64,000 nucleotides of DNA from contig NC_033621.1 in assembly GCF_001540865.1 (NCBI RefSeq), forward strand, positions 3,721,939 through 3,785,938, given 5' to 3'. The position numbers and the translations under genes were made by a program. The DNA comes from Ananas comosus (taxonomy: Eukaryota; Streptophyta; Magnoliopsida; Poales; Bromeliaceae). The notes beneath the pieces are model-generated. The model worked only from the letters and a program-made list of their open reading frames with translations. It ran no database searches and was not told the DNA's origin. Each line of letters starts with the position of its first letter. The first letter of the stretch is position 1. Shown in pieces: positions 47,594 through 60,249 of this stretch.

Positions 47594-49817
47594 TGTGAGA
47601 TCCCTGGTGTTTGACTATGGAGGCTTGTCGACAGTTCTGGAGAGTGTCGGGACAAGCCCGAGTCGCGTTGGCGTCAAATAGACGTAAAACGGACTCCGTG
47701 CGACGCGATGGCAGCTTATAGCGAAGAAATCTGCAAAACTGCAGATTTCTCTGCTTGCTGTACCGGTACAAGCTTAGTGGCTGTACCGGTACAACCATCG
47801 CGCAGAGGCTTAGCAGCTCTCGGGTTGGCTCTTGTACCGGTACAAGAGTTCGTGTACCGGTACAAGATGGTAGGTAGAGGGCTAATTGTGTAATTTCTTG
47901 CCCTCGTTTGTATCACCAAGCCTCTCTCTCTCTATTTAGCCTTGTGAGGACAGAGAGAGGGAGTTCCTCTGTTACTACTTCCTCTCTCTCACTCTCCAAC
48001 AGATCTTAGGCTAGGGAGGGTCTCGGTTGGAGCTTTCGTTGCCGACGTCGCGCCGCGGAGCCGTCCGGGGATACGGTTGCTGCCGTTACAACGCGAGGAG
48101 GCCGGGCGAGCGGAGGTTTTCACCGTTTTTGCTGTCGCAGCAGTGCCCGGTGTTGTCGAGGTGAGTGTCTGTTGGAGTGGCTTCGATTAATCCGGGTATC
48201 ACCGAATTAGAGCTTAAGTGCTGTTTTCACAGAATTTCACCGTCGACTGTTTGTATTTTGGCTCGTTCTCAATGTAGGAGCATCGGATTGCGACGAGACT
48301 TGGCTCGTTGGATTCAGGACTGCGAGAGGAATCCACGAAGCCCTTACTTGCTGGATTTGGTGAAGGTTAGCTTGGTCGAATCCCTGTTGTACCTCACTGC
48401 TGAAATTCGGGACTGAAACGGTGATTTATTGTCGTGTAGAGCTCGAGCGTGGACGATTTCTGGACTCGGAGCTGTGCGTTTGATCCAGCAAGTTGCTCTA
48501 CACCAGTGGGAGTCCTTCGCTGCCAAGGATTTGCATTTTTAGGTGGGTTACATCGGTTTTACTCCTAAGTGTTATTAGTCGACATGTATAGATCGTGATT
48601 TCTACAATAGTTGTTAGCTCAAATTCATGGATTATTGTTAGAATGTAAAATCTGAATTTTTGAGCATATTTTATCAAGTAAATAGATTATACATGTTGGA
48701 CTTGGAAATTGAATTAGGAGAAAACCTGCGATTTGGACCTGTCACCAGTTTTAACTACCTGATTTAGCTCTAGGAGCCGTTAGAAAATTGTACTGTCGCA
48801 GTTTCTTCGAGACGAGTACTCCAGGTAGTTTAGAATGTATTTACACTCGTGCTGGTTCGCCGAGTGGATTTTTACAGGGTCGTTCAGGTCGTTTCGGACT
48901 GTTGGGTGCCGTCAGAGTTGACGGTGGACCCGTATCGCCTTTTTGGCGTCAGATTGTGCCGAGGGCACGTTACCTGTTGGTTGTTAGACCAGTTTGAGTC
49001 GATTACTTGACTTTGGCTAGTTGGAGCCTGATTGAGCTCGACAGAGATACGCTGCATACTCGGTTGGGTAGCGCCCACGAGTGCCACTCCGGAGTCAGGC
49101 TTGTGCTTTCGCGTTGGTGTCGCTCATGCCAGTTGGACTTGCTCTCCACGGACCAGTTAGTGTGGATAGAGCCTGATAGTCGCAACGGGGCAGGGACGGG
49201 TGTATTCACAGTCCCGGGGACGGGTATGCTTACAGTCCCGATTGGATTGGGTCAGATTTGACATTTCCTACAGTTGGTTAGTGTAGAGCATGATAGTGTA
49301 GTGGATGATAGCGGTAGAGTATGCTTCCTGCTTTCCTTCTATCCTTGCTCCCTTCTGTAGACTTAGTGGGTGACCGATGTTGTTTTGGGCGGTACCCACT
49401 GAGGACTACTTGTTTTTACAGTAGTTCTCACGCCCAGTTGTTACCTATGTTTTGCAGAGCCACAGGTTCCGGCTGCTGCACCGTCTGCGGACCAGGATCG
49501 AGGCAAGGGCGTCGCGAGTTAGAGCCCTACCCGACGTGCTGATCTAGAGGTGCCCTACTGCAGGTAGATGTTTTGTTTCGAGTTTATGTACATAGTTGAC
49601 TTAACTCGCCAGTGCGAGTAGCTCTGTATTTTGGATTCGAACTATGTATATGAAACTCTGTTTTATTTAGCTTCAGTTTTCTCTAGCAGCTCTCTACTAC
49701 TGTTTGTAGTAGTGTTTGATTTACAGGTACAGCTATCGCTTCGTATACAGGGGAAATTCCTTTGTATACGGCGAATTTGTCGGCGTGCCCGGGGAAAGTG
49801 TAATCCGGGGCGTGACA
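47594..49817 (+). mobile_element. Solo LTR, 2224 bp, with TCTTA duplication
   Basis: It starts TGTGAGATCCC and ends GGGGCGTGACA, the TG..CA ends of an LTR. Identical TCTTA flanks it (47589-47593, 49818-49822). The GGGGCGTGACA end is typical of plant Ty3/gypsy LTRs, so I lean to gypsy. Base composition is near half G+C, unlike the surroundings. No internal retroelement domains are present, so it is a recombination product. The orientation is arbitrary, set by reading TATTTAG near 47933 as a core-promoter candidate before GGACAGAGAG. Confidence 0.75.
47759..47864. promoter_or_regulatory. Four copies of the palindrome TGTACCGGTACA in the LTR
   Basis: Exact 12-bp palindromes are at 47759-47770, 47782-47793, 47833-47844 and 47853-47864. 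The third extends to the 16-bp CTTGTACCGGTACAAG. They lie before the TATA-like candidate of the LTR, where regulatory sites would be expected. The GTAC core is the one bound by plant SPL-type factors, but binding is only a guess. Confidence 0.5.
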
Positions 49818-50623
49818 TCTTAAGTAGTGCAACTTATATCCATAATAGTGCAACGTTCTTTTAAAACAATACAATTTTATTTTAAAGGTGCAATTTCATC
49901 TTCATCTTTATTTTTCTATAATTTTTTATCTTTAATTTTTTTTTTGTCTCTTCTATAATTTTTTTTTGTCATCCCTCTCTACCAACGGCCACGGCGCAGG
50001 CGACGACGCCGCTAAGGACCCCCAGCCACGGCGCCGGCGACGACGCCGCTAAGGATCCCCCGCTCCGAGGCTGCAGCGCCGCAGTGACCTCCACGGTGTC
50101 GGCGTCGGCAAAGATGCGTCGTTGTCGGAGGCGGCAAAGGAGGAAGGAAAGGTAGAGGATGAGAAGGGCGGGGAAGGGCGAGAGAGGCGTTGTCGTCGAA
50201 GACGGTGGAGGAGAGTCGAAGAGGAAAAAAAAAAAGAGTCACGGCGCGGTCTCGGCGGGGTCGGAGGCGAGGAAGGGGGGTGCACGGGCGAGGGCGAAAG
50301 CGAGGGTGAGAGGCGAGGCGGGCCGTTTTCGCTTCCGCCTCTACCTCCGTTGCCTCTTCGGCGAAAGAAAAAAAAAATGAACGAGAGAAAAAAATGGAGA
50401 GAGAAAGAGGAGAGAGAAAAAGTAATAAAGGTATTTTGGTCAATTTGCTGAAAATCCGGTCCGAATTTACAAAATCGAAAAAGGTAGCCCACTTTTACAA
50501 AAGCATAAAACTAGTGGATTTTTTTTATGCAAATTGGCCTATTTTTTTTTCGAGATAATGGGTCATTTGCTTTTTTGGAGGGGCTAAATGCCAAAAAGGC
50601 CCACTTTATTGTCCAAGCATAGT

Positions 50624-50626
<3 letters not shown>

Positions 50627-50656
<30 letters not shown>
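50627..50656. repeat. (GA)n microsatellite
   Basis: An uninterrupted GA run lies just outside the fold-back element, followed by ordinary intergenic sequence. Confidence 0.85.
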
Positions 50657-50658
<2 letters not shown>

Positions 50659-52829
50659 CTATTGCTACTTTGGGCATAAGCCAAGCTCACCTCTACTCGC
50701 TTCGGGCATGTTTGTTTTGTCGAAATTGAACTTAGGGCGAAAGTAGATTTTAGATTTAACTTGAGTTTATGTAGAAATGGCATTTCTCCTATTATTTTTT
50801 TTTTATGACCGTAAAAGTAAAGTTTTTTTAGTTTGCTATTTGTTTGGTCGAAAATGAATAGTGTGATATGATATTATTGGTTCTTATATAACTTAATAAA
50901 TAATAAATTATAATTTAATAAATAAAAAATAATATAATTTTAAATAATAAACTATAATGTAATAACAAAAAAAAAAATCTCTTATTTCTTATTTTATGTA
51001 TATATATTTTCCTTTATATCTCCTTTTCATAATTGATTTCGCACCATTCAAGAGCAAAGGCAAGTTACGGCATTTTGAATAAGTCAAATTTCAACCATAA
51101 CTATACTACGGTAAAGCAAATATGCAAAATATCTGTTTATGACTAAAAATCACTTTTCTCGTTCCCACTTTCGCCCACATAATTAAACAAGTCCTTAAAG
51201 CTAAGCTCATCTCAGCTCGTTAATGATTGCAGACTTATATAGACCACGAATAGGTTCTTCACGAAGCGATAATTTGTGAATGGGCGTTTCATAAAGTGAT
51301 TTCTCAATTTGTGAACATATGAGTTGAATTCAATATATGTAAGAATCAATTTTAGTGGACATATGCACAAAGGGACGCACCATAAAATTGTATTTTTTTC
51401 CATGCCTACTTTTTTCATTAAAAGTCACATTCTTTCACTAAAAGTTACATTCATATACTAAGAGTCATATATTTTTATTAGAGTCACATTTATTTACTAA
51501 AAGTTGCATCCATTCAGGCCGTTTGCTTTGACGTAATTATAAATTCTGTGCAGTTGAGATGCATGCAATTGAAAGTACAATAATTATAATATATGCATTT
51601 TATTTGACTAAATGTAATAGAAAGTACTCAAATATAAATACTTTGTTGTTTGCATACAGTTGAGAAGTGTGTTTATAAATTTTTATCATTGCATATTTGA
51701 GGTGGTACGATTAATACCCTATATAGGAAAAATATATATATTTAAGAGGTTATTATGGATGTAAACTTACTTTTTTAAAAATTTACTCTCGCCAAGTACT
51801 GTAGTTGGAACTGCGGCAAATTTGGGCACGTGTAGTTCCAATTGCTATAGTTAAGCCTCTCATATTGTTGCAACTGTACCAGTTAAATTCAAATGCATCA
51901 ACACAAATGCCAGATTTGGATCTATATATAGTTACAACTGTACGTGCAATCAAACATCCCCTAAAAAGAGTCAAAAGACAAACAACATAATTATATTATT
52001 TTGAAATTTTCTTAGATATTCCTAAGTTGTACAAAAAGATGCTCAATAAGAATTTTTCTTAAAGAAATATTTAAATTTGAGAACTTAGATGAAAAAAAAG
52101 AGAGGAGGAATTAGAATATTTTTCACAATTGTCGGTAGGTGGCATATAGAAAATTTCTTTACAAACCTAATGGGAATATCCCTAGCTAGCTAGGTATTAG
52201 CATTTATAGGGGGAAAACATATGTTATCCTTGAGAATGTATTTGTTGATTCCAATTTGACATGTGTTGCAACAACTCTTCCATTTGAGAATTTCCACTTA
52301 AAATTTATAATTTAAAAACAATTTTGGACTAGAAAGCTCTAATATGAGACATCTTCTTTTAGAGCTTAAATAGAAAATAAGGAGAAATTTTGCCCCCCAA
52401 AAAAAGCTATGTATCTATTCAATTGCATCTTTTTAATTTGATTTTTAAAACTTCAACTTTATGCATATAAAATATGCCTGCTGATGGACCTTTTTTAAAA
52501 TCTTATTAATTATTGCAAATAAACTTGCGAATCAACTTATATTTTTGAAAAAATAATAAAATAATATAGAAATTCAAAAAGAATTTTACCATATATATAA
52601 AAAATCTTTTTTGACCAAAAAGTTCATAACTATATAAATTACAAAAAACTATCATTTATTGACGCATTCTATCACATGAAATTTAAACTCAAACAATGGG
52701 CCACAGTTTTGTTGAATATAAATACTAAAAATACACACTATTTTTTTGGTAGTTTAAAGTTTTAGAAGTTCACATGGCATCTAAACAGAGATTTGAAACT
52801 CCTATTCAATCTCATTTAATCTCCTCCTA
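50657..52829. other. Intergenic DNA with one MITE-like segment
   Basis: Bases 51518-51965 open with GGCCGTTTGCTTTGACG and close with an inverted GGATGTTTGATTGCACG, with GTGCAGTTGAGATGC inside. That suggests a PIF/Harbinger-like MITE without clean flanks. No gene is seen elsewhere in the stretch. Confidence 0.35.
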
Positions 52830-52838
52830 TTTAATTTA

Positions 52839-53208
52839 GGAATAATTGTTTATATACGTACCCCACAAAACTTCTGAAGTATTTTGTATACTCCTAACTT
52901 TTTTTTTTCTTTCAAATATATTCATCGTATATTTTTTTATTATTCAAAATAAATTTCGCTGTTAGTACCCATTAAGTCATCAAAAATCGGTGATGGTAGA
53001 AGGATATATTTGAAAAAGCAAAAAGTTAAAATACTTCGTTTGCTCCTAACTTTAAGAGCAAATAAGAAAATTGGTGATAATAGATCAATGAGTATATTTG
53101 AAAGGACAAAATAGTAACTTCATAGAGATAACGGCTGTCCCAATAGTTCACTAAGAAAGATAATTAAGAAAGTCGAAAATCATTCAGGACTATATAAGCA
53201 ATTGCCTT
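52839..53208. mobile_element. Mutator-type MITE (family D), TTTAATTTA duplication
   Basis: Left end GGAATAATTGTTTATATACG and inverted right text GGCAATTGCTTATATAGTCC match, with TTTAATTTA on both sides (52830-52838, 53209-53217). The interior repeats the AAGAGCAAATAAGAAAATTGG text of the copy at 61157-61605. Confidence 0.65.
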
Positions 53209-53217
53209 TTTAATTTA

Positions 53218-53263
53218 AGTCCCTAAAATAGCTTTGTAGTTTCTCCAATCCAATGGGTTTTGT

Positions 53264-53306
<43 letters not shown>

Positions 53307-56300
53307 ATAGCCTCCAATTCCCACTATGTGTACATAGCAATAGAATAATGAAGGCCACTAGAATTAAAGGTGACAAATCATGGTAGGTCCTCTATCTCCA
53401 ATTAATCAATCATACATATTGTTACATCATGGGGACTAATTTAATTTGTTTAAGTTCCCCTACACCAAACTCATAAATCCCTGCAGGGAATCTAAGTTTG
53501 GTGATCATTGAACCTTTTTTGGGTTCTAAAAAATTAATGTAGACCCACAGGAGTTGTAATTAGTGGACAAATGCATATATCAAATGGCCTTGACTTTTTG
53601 GTCCAACCTATTCTAATGATCTACAACTAAATCCTCAGCCCCCTCCAACTGCCACTGTTTTCTAGAACCTAATAACCACCCAAACCCACACGTCTTTCAC
53701 ATCTCTTAAATTAAGGGAGAAATCCAAATTTTAATTAATTGTTTTTTGATAACATTTCATTTTATTAGTCACACTTAAATATTCCATAGTTACTATTTTA
53801 CTGGGGAATTTTCATTTCGTTGTAGTGTAAAGACCTTTCAATAATAATAACAACAGGATAAAAATGACATGCGAACTCACAAATCGATCAGTTTAAAATT
53901 GTGCTATATATCAAAATCATTGCAACATAACATAAAACATGTCCACTCAGCTGTCGTTGGCAAGAGGTTTGGATTGTACCTCTTTTATATCCAGGATCAC
54001 TTTCGAGCGAAGATAAAAACTCGAAGGGTGTCGTTGGCAAGACGATCTAATATTTCGGACTATTAGAAAGCACAAAATCGATCATCCAACATTTTGGACT
54101 TTTATCAGCATCTAGCGTTACCACTGAACAGGTCGGATTTTGCCGTTTTAATGCCAAAGGATTTATTGCAAAAGCTAACAAGAATTAATACATAAGCCCC
54201 TCGCACGCTCCTAACCCTAGTTGCGCATAACACTACAAACCGGTGAAACGAACGACTCATAAATTAATGCATGAAGCAATGTTCCAAGCTGTATCTTTCA
54301 TACTGTAGTAACAAGATATTCATAGCATGAGAAACAGATGCTCTTCATGAAAGAAAAGGAGGGGGCCCCTTCACAAAGGAGGAGTACTCACTTTGGTGGA
54401 TAGAAATTAACTCAATGTCCGGCCAAGATGGTGCAATTGCAAGCCCCCCCAAACTTCACATGTCTTATTTTGTCACGTAGCGCGAGATTTTCTCGACGAG
54501 TACTGCTACCATTTACTTATAGATTGTCGACATGCTGATATTTATGTCGTGAAATATTTTGATTGATTTGCGCATGTAATTTGAAGCACCATATTGGAAG
54601 ACAAATACAACCAATTGCAACAGTTCAGAGAATGCTATGTTTTTGTTTTTTTTTTAGAGGCTTTTTGAGTTTCTCTGGGGGGAGGAGAGGGTGGTTTGAT
54701 AGGGACATACTAGATTTACTAAACTTAGTCGAATTCGATCAGTAAGGAATCAATAAATCACTAAATGTTGCATTTAAACTATTCATCTATTGATGTTTTT
54801 ATTACAAAAGTTTTTTGATCGATTTACGTATGCAATTTGACAGACCATATAGGATATATGACAAGCACATCAACAGTTCAAAGCACCTGTCATTTTTCGA
54901 GTTGAGAGGTCTAACACCTTATAAAGCTTTTATTATAGTTGGTTATTTAACGTATTAATTAAAGCAATAGGTACAGCTTAACCTTATAGAGTAAATCAGC
55001 TGTTATTTTACTGGGAAATTTGAAATGAGTCGTCATTAACAAATACAACTTTGATAAGAACATTAGGGACTATTTGGATATACATAGTTACGTACAAATG
55101 CGCTCCAGTCATAACTGTCTACAAATTCAAATCCATCGTTTGGTTTCGTTAATTAGTTGATGACGAAAGAAGGGGTGGACAAAAATCTCCACAGATCCTC
55201 CTCATAACACTACTGAATTCAATTGCTGCAGTTGGAATTGCACAAGGAGGCTCAAAGATAACAGTTGAAGCTATTCTCAAATTGACTACAGTTTCAACTG
55301 CAGTATTCGGAGAGGGTAACATTAAACAAAGATAAACTTACCTCCCTAATAATTTTCCAAATAGAAAAAATATATTTTTTTGCTATTCTATGGGGGGTAA
55401 TCTTATCATATCACATATATAAAATGATAAAATTTATAAATACACTTGTCGACCGCACATAACCAAATAAAATATTTATAGCTGCTGCACTTTCTACTGC
55501 ATCCAACCAAATAAAATCTATATAATATAATTACTTTATTTATAACTGTATGTATCTCGAACTACACTGCATTTATAATTATACTAGAACAAACAGCGCG
55601 CCCCTCAGATTCACTGATCAATTTAGTCAAACTTAGTTGATAAATATCTATCAGATTAAATGAATCTACCTGCCACTATTAAAATCGTATCTGTGGGCAA
55701 TACCTTCCACATAAAGTGATGTTTTAAAACCCTAATTATTGCTTGTTCAATGCCCTTTGTTTGAGATGATCAACAAGCTACATACATATACAACTAGTCA
55801 AACCTAAAGTAATGGGCTTGTGAGTTTGATGCTTTGCATATTATTATTATTATTATTATTATCATTAATTAGTTACATGCATCCACGTAAAAAGTGATGT
55901 CAATGTTGATCTTTGGCAAATCTTTCAAAGAGATCCTCTTGATCTTCTCCTCTTAAATTAAGGATAATTGAAAAAAAATAAAATAAAAGATCCGCTAGTA
56001 TCTTTAGAGTGTAAAATAATTCTCACATCAAGGGAGATCAGGTGCACTTCCTTTTCACCAAATCAAACAAGCCCAATAATTAATGTTGCTTCCAAATATA
56101 TGAACACATGGGAAATTAATGTTAAGGGGATTCAAAAGAAGGGTGTGATGTGGGCTATTATTATTTATTGGCTAAATTATAGAAAATTTTCTTATAAATG
56201 CCTATTTTTTTACTTTTTTTTTTTTACTTTTAAAAATCTATATTTTACCCCATCAACACTTCAAGTTGTTGCAAGTAGCCCCCTTTTGTCAGGATTTCAT

Positions 56301-57085
56301 CACCATTCCGTCCATTTTTTATAATTTATACTGAAAATGCCCTTTAAAATCACAAAAATATATTAAAAATTTATGTTTTATAGCAGAAGTCAGGCAATTT
56401 GGTTATTTTACCCTCTACATTAACGTCGTCTCCTCCTGAAAATATTTTTAAAACTTTAAGAGGATAAAATATAGGTTTCTGGATAGTCATGAAGAAAAAG
56501 TAAAAAAAACAAATATTTACAGAAAGGTTTTCTATAATTTTGCCTAATTTCTTTCTGGTAGGCCATATATAGCTAGTTGGGGAACAAAGTAATGTAGCAA
56601 CATAATGTGCATGAGGGAAACCCTAACGTACTCCACTAGCAAGAAAAATGTGGGGATCAAACAAGGCTATGGACTATGCCATGGCGTTTGGGAAAATTAA
56701 AAATTATTGGATGGACCGCGATTTGTATGTAGACCAGAGTCTTCAGAACTCAATCTTAGAGATCATAAAAATCTAAGTCATCAGAAGTGATCTGCATTTT
56801 CTAAATATATAGTTTGCTCGTGGAGAATTTTAAGATTTGGAAAGGGTATACATTGAATATAATGTATCCTTGAAATTTTAGTCCATGTACTTTTTCCCTT
56901 GAAATTTCAAGTTAGATGCTTAAAATCTGAATTTTTGAAAGTGTTTCACTTTGTTTTTTGTATACATCTAATTGTTGTGATAAAAGCATTCAATTAATGC
57001 TACCGACAGAAATAATTTATGTGGTTCGCTTACTAGTTGATGTCTACTGATGGAAACGGAGGGGAAAAAAAATAGTTATAACTAA
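53218..57085. other. Intergenic DNA with MITE-like segments
   Basis: A 33-base poly(A) run is at 53269-53301. Bases 55068-55602 look like a MITE (GGGACTATTTGGATATAC start, AACAAACAGCGCGCCCC end) with imperfect flanks. Bases 56171-56546 have inverted ends GGCTAAATTATAGAAAA and TTTTCTATAATTTTGCC. A (TTA)n run is at 55840-55861. No gene is supported. Confidence 0.35.
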
Positions 57086-57088
57086 AAT

Positions 57089-57602
57089 CACTACAACAAA
57101 AACGGTCTATAACAACACTTTTAAATGTAGGTACATATCAAAAAAGTGCTGCTAGCTAAAATTACCGACACTTTTAAAAAGTGTTGCTATACGTGGGGTC
57201 GCTAGGAATATAGTGACAGTTAAAGAGTGTCGCTATAACCTAAAAGAGTGCTGCTAATTTATCAACACTTATTTAAGCATTTAGCAACCGCCGAAACTCT
57301 ATCTCGTTGGCTGCGGTGGCGAAGAAGGACGACAGTAAAGGCTCTTCGTCTAGAATTTCAGTGGATTGAGTGAAGAGAGAAGAAAAGATGGTAATTGATT
57401 TTTCTTTTTTTTTTCTTTTCTGTTTGTAATCGGGCCAAATGGACTGGGTGTGGTAGGTTGAGTAGAGTAATCTTTTATTTTTGGTTGGATTGGGCTTTAT
57501 ATTTAGGCATTAGTAGATGTGTTTTTAAGTTTTAGCATAAATGGGACACTTACTCAAAAGTGTCCTAAATATGTGTCTCTACAACCTAATTCTGTTGTAG
57601 TG
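57089..57602. mobile_element. Non-autonomous CACTA element, 514 bp
   Basis: It starts CACTACAACAAAAACGG and ends TCTGTTGTAGTG, the CACTA..TAGTG ends of the superfamily, and has an exact 3-bp duplication AAT (57086-57088, 57603-57605). Subterminal words AACACTTTT and AGTGTTGCTAT recur in both orientations near the ends, as expected for transposase-binding repeats. The middle (57290-57390) has a short GC-richer stretch that may be captured host DNA. No transposase is encoded. Confidence 0.85.
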
Positions 57603-57605
57603 AAT

Positions 57606-58225
57606 GGAGTACAAAAGGATGTCTTTCGCTGATAGCGCTAGCTTTAAAATACATTCAATGCTCTCTCTTCCCCCTCTAATATTGCTACAATATACTACAC
57701 CATGCTACACCTTAATTCTAGAGAGGAGGGTTATGCTTATACAAGTGGCTAACTTCTAATTAGAATAGAATTAATTTAAATCTAAAATTAAGATAATTCT
57801 AGTTTCATTAAAGCCCAAATAGCATTAGAAGTATTTCTAATGAGATTAGGAATGATTACTATGATACCCAAATTTGATGAAATTAGGAATAATCCCAGCC
57901 TAACTAAATGGTTTGATCAAAATATATAGAATAGACTGAGGAAATATCTTCCGACACTATAATTCAAGACATATCTAACACCATTATATCTTTGCATTAT
58001 AAGTCTATTGATTCTTCATGTATTGCATATTTTAAGCCAGCCGTTCAGCTCCCAAGTAGAAAAATAGCGCTATAGATAAATGGGCAATATCGACTGAAAT
58101 ACATAAGATGCGATCGAAGGCTGATAGATATATAGTGCACGAATGTGCAGATGCATGGGAATAGATATAATTATTTTCTTCCTGTCTACTAGTAAATAAA
58201 GATAATGTTAAAAGTTAAGATAACC
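57606..58225. other. Intergenic DNA, nothing recognised
   Basis: No gene or repeat terminus is supported. Confidence 0.35.
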
Positions 58226-58240
58226 TTCAAAGGTTTAGAG

Positions 58241-58398
58241 TTTTTTTTTTTTTTTTGAGAGATAGGTAGCATGCTACCCGCTTCGTTTATTTCATTTAGA
58301 AATAAACTTAGCATGAAATGTGAATTAACTAGGATTTGAACTTGGGTCTCGGGTACCAACCACCAAGTCCTTTACTACTTGCTCTAGGGACGGTCGGT
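58241..58398 (-). mobile_element. tRNA-derived SINE (copy 2) with 15-bp target duplication
   Basis: On the minus strand it starts CCGACCGTCC, carries an A-box-like AGAGCAAGTAGTAAAGG and a B-box-like GTTCAAATCCTAG, then TAAATGAAATAAACGAAG, the palindromic GGTAGCATGCTACC and ATCTCTC before an A-tail (plus-strand T-run). The flanks 58226-58240 and 58399-58413 match at 13 of 15 bases, a typical SINE duplication. Confidence 0.75.
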
Positions 58399-58413
58399 TT
58401 CAAAGATTTCGAG

Positions 58414-59050
58414 TTGAATTAGGATATCAAGTGCTTACTATATATCAAAAGATTATCACCTTTTGAGTGTGTAGATCACACCCAATATAAAATTTAAAAC
58501 TCCATTTCAAAATCCAAATGATTGAGTTTTGGAGACTCTATCAACATAGTCTATAAGCCATACATGGTCCATGCAAATTATAGCTCATGGTTGGCCATGA
58601 AAACTTTGTACACTAGAAGGGGAAAACAAACAACATTCCCTTATTTTGGCAGAGTAGGGAGGGCCCCCAACATGAAATGTCTCACATCATGTTTGGTTAT
58701 TTCCCAGTATACAGTGTCCTTGCTCCCATCATTTCCCTATTCACATCAATGAGCTTATTCCCTAAAACAGTGCCCTCATTAATAAACCAACAATTAGTTT
58801 GGTTGTTGATAATTAACACTAGCTTGTTAATTATTATCCATTAATCATGAGCATCTCCTCTCTTTGACTAATGTTAGGGAGTTTAGAAACTATTTTACAG
58901 TAGTGTTATGTCTATTAATTGCACCTCCCAAAAATATATGGGAGGAATAGTTTATTAATTAAGGGGACTAGATTCTTTCATATATTTATTTGTTCTAGTT
59001 TTATAAAAATTGGAAACATGATTCACGTACAATGCTATTTTACTCTTTCT

Positions 59051-59081
<31 letters not shown>

Positions 59082-59575
59082 TTCCTATATGACAACTTAG
59101 TTTTCGTACATTCAATTTGTACAGTTTATAAAATTGAAGCAAACAGGTTTTTAATTTATGGTAAAATTAAGATACAATGGTTATTTTATAAAAAACTTAG
59201 ATTTTTTAATTTTTTTTCTAACATTTGAGGACTGAAGCATTCACGTGAAAAATACATAACTAGGCTAGAATATTGGGATAGAAAGGGCTATTTCATACAA
59301 AGAAAGAATAAAAGATCTTAGGCTCTCAATGGCATGGCTTGGGACTGGCATTATAGTCAAAGAGGATTAGATAAGAAAAGATTGTTTATTTCGCGAGCAT
59401 CGATCGACCGACATATTCTTAATCATCTTACACTAAGATGCTTCGACTCCCCTGTGATCTCTAATTAGGAGAAGTGGACAAAGGAATTAAACTTTTATAC
59501 TCTCTACTAATCAAACCTAAGAATCACCTATCCAAGCTTTTTATAACTATAAATCAATAAATTAATTAGACGAGC
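58414..59575. other. Intergenic DNA with a (CT)n run
   Basis: A (TC)n microsatellite lies at 59047-59078. No gene or transposon end is recognised in the rest. Confidence 0.4.
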
Positions 59576-59605
59576 GCACACACACACACACACACATATA
59601 TATAT

Positions 59606-59645
<40 letters not shown>

Positions 59646-59693
59646 TATTATATATATATTATAATATTATATTATATATTATATATATATAAG
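59576..59693. repeat. (CA)n then (TA)n compound microsatellite
   Basis: About ten CA units are followed by roughly 100 bases of interrupted (TA)n. This is the left cap of the following family-A element. Confidence 0.85.
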
Positions 59694-60245
59694 AGTGAGG
59701 CTACTATGCTATTGGAGCAGGAGCCTTCCGGTGCTTCTAGCTCGTTTTCGATGTTGGACTTTCGAATGTTGATCGCTCCGTTAAACTTGAAATCGTAGAG
59801 TATTGTGAGTACCTTAGAAATAATTTTATTATTTTTCGATAATCATTTCCTAGTGATCGAAATGGGACTCAAAATCAAGCAAATTTTAATGTGCCGTAGT
59901 GAGCTTTGCAAGTTTGAATCGGTGCCAGAAATATCCGAATCAGGCGTAAAATTTTGATAGATAAATTGTATATACTATATAAACAAGATCGAATATCTTT
60001 GATTTAAAATTTTAATGTCATATATTATATTTTGGTCAAGATTTTATTTTCAGCCGTTGAATTCTTTGAGCCCTGTATTCACTATGGCAAATGAATTTAT
60101 CGTAAAATTATAAAATTATATTTTTGTAGTACTTCACAATACTCTAGAATCAAGTTTAACAGGAGCCGATGACGATCGAAATCGCAACTATCGAATACGC
60201 GCTGAAGCACGAAGGCTCCGCTTCCGATAACATAGTAGCCTCACC
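59694..60245. mobile_element. Microsatellite-associated inverted-repeat element (family A, copy 3)
   Basis: It opens GAGTGAGGCTACTATGCTAT and closes ACATAGTAGCCTCAC, with the same internal order as the copies at 8235 and 42684. Many single-base insertions and deletions separate it from them. Confidence 0.7.
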
Positions 60246-60249
60246 TATA

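Larger units (their letters stand above)
46280..50539. mobile_element. Fold-back (Mutator-like) element with about 1-kb arms, split by a solo LTR
   Basis: The ends GGCCAATTTGCATAAAAAA are inverted, and TATTTTTTT (9 bp) flanks both sides (46271-46279, 50540-50548). The arms mirror each other through a GC-rich block (46440-46860 against 49980-50400), then AACGTTGCATTATTATGGA, then a region rich in AGAGGAGAAACAGTG words that pairs with itself around 47270-47300. Almost the whole element is thus one inverted repeat. A long terminal repeat (47594-49817) has inserted into the right arm. Frames in the GC-rich block are low-complexity and not called as genes. Confidence 0.65.

Noticed and set aside
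47571..49864. Frames within the solo LTR
   Set aside because: None shows gag, protease, integrase or polymerase motifs. Terminal TG..CA and TCTTA flanks explain the segment as an LTR.
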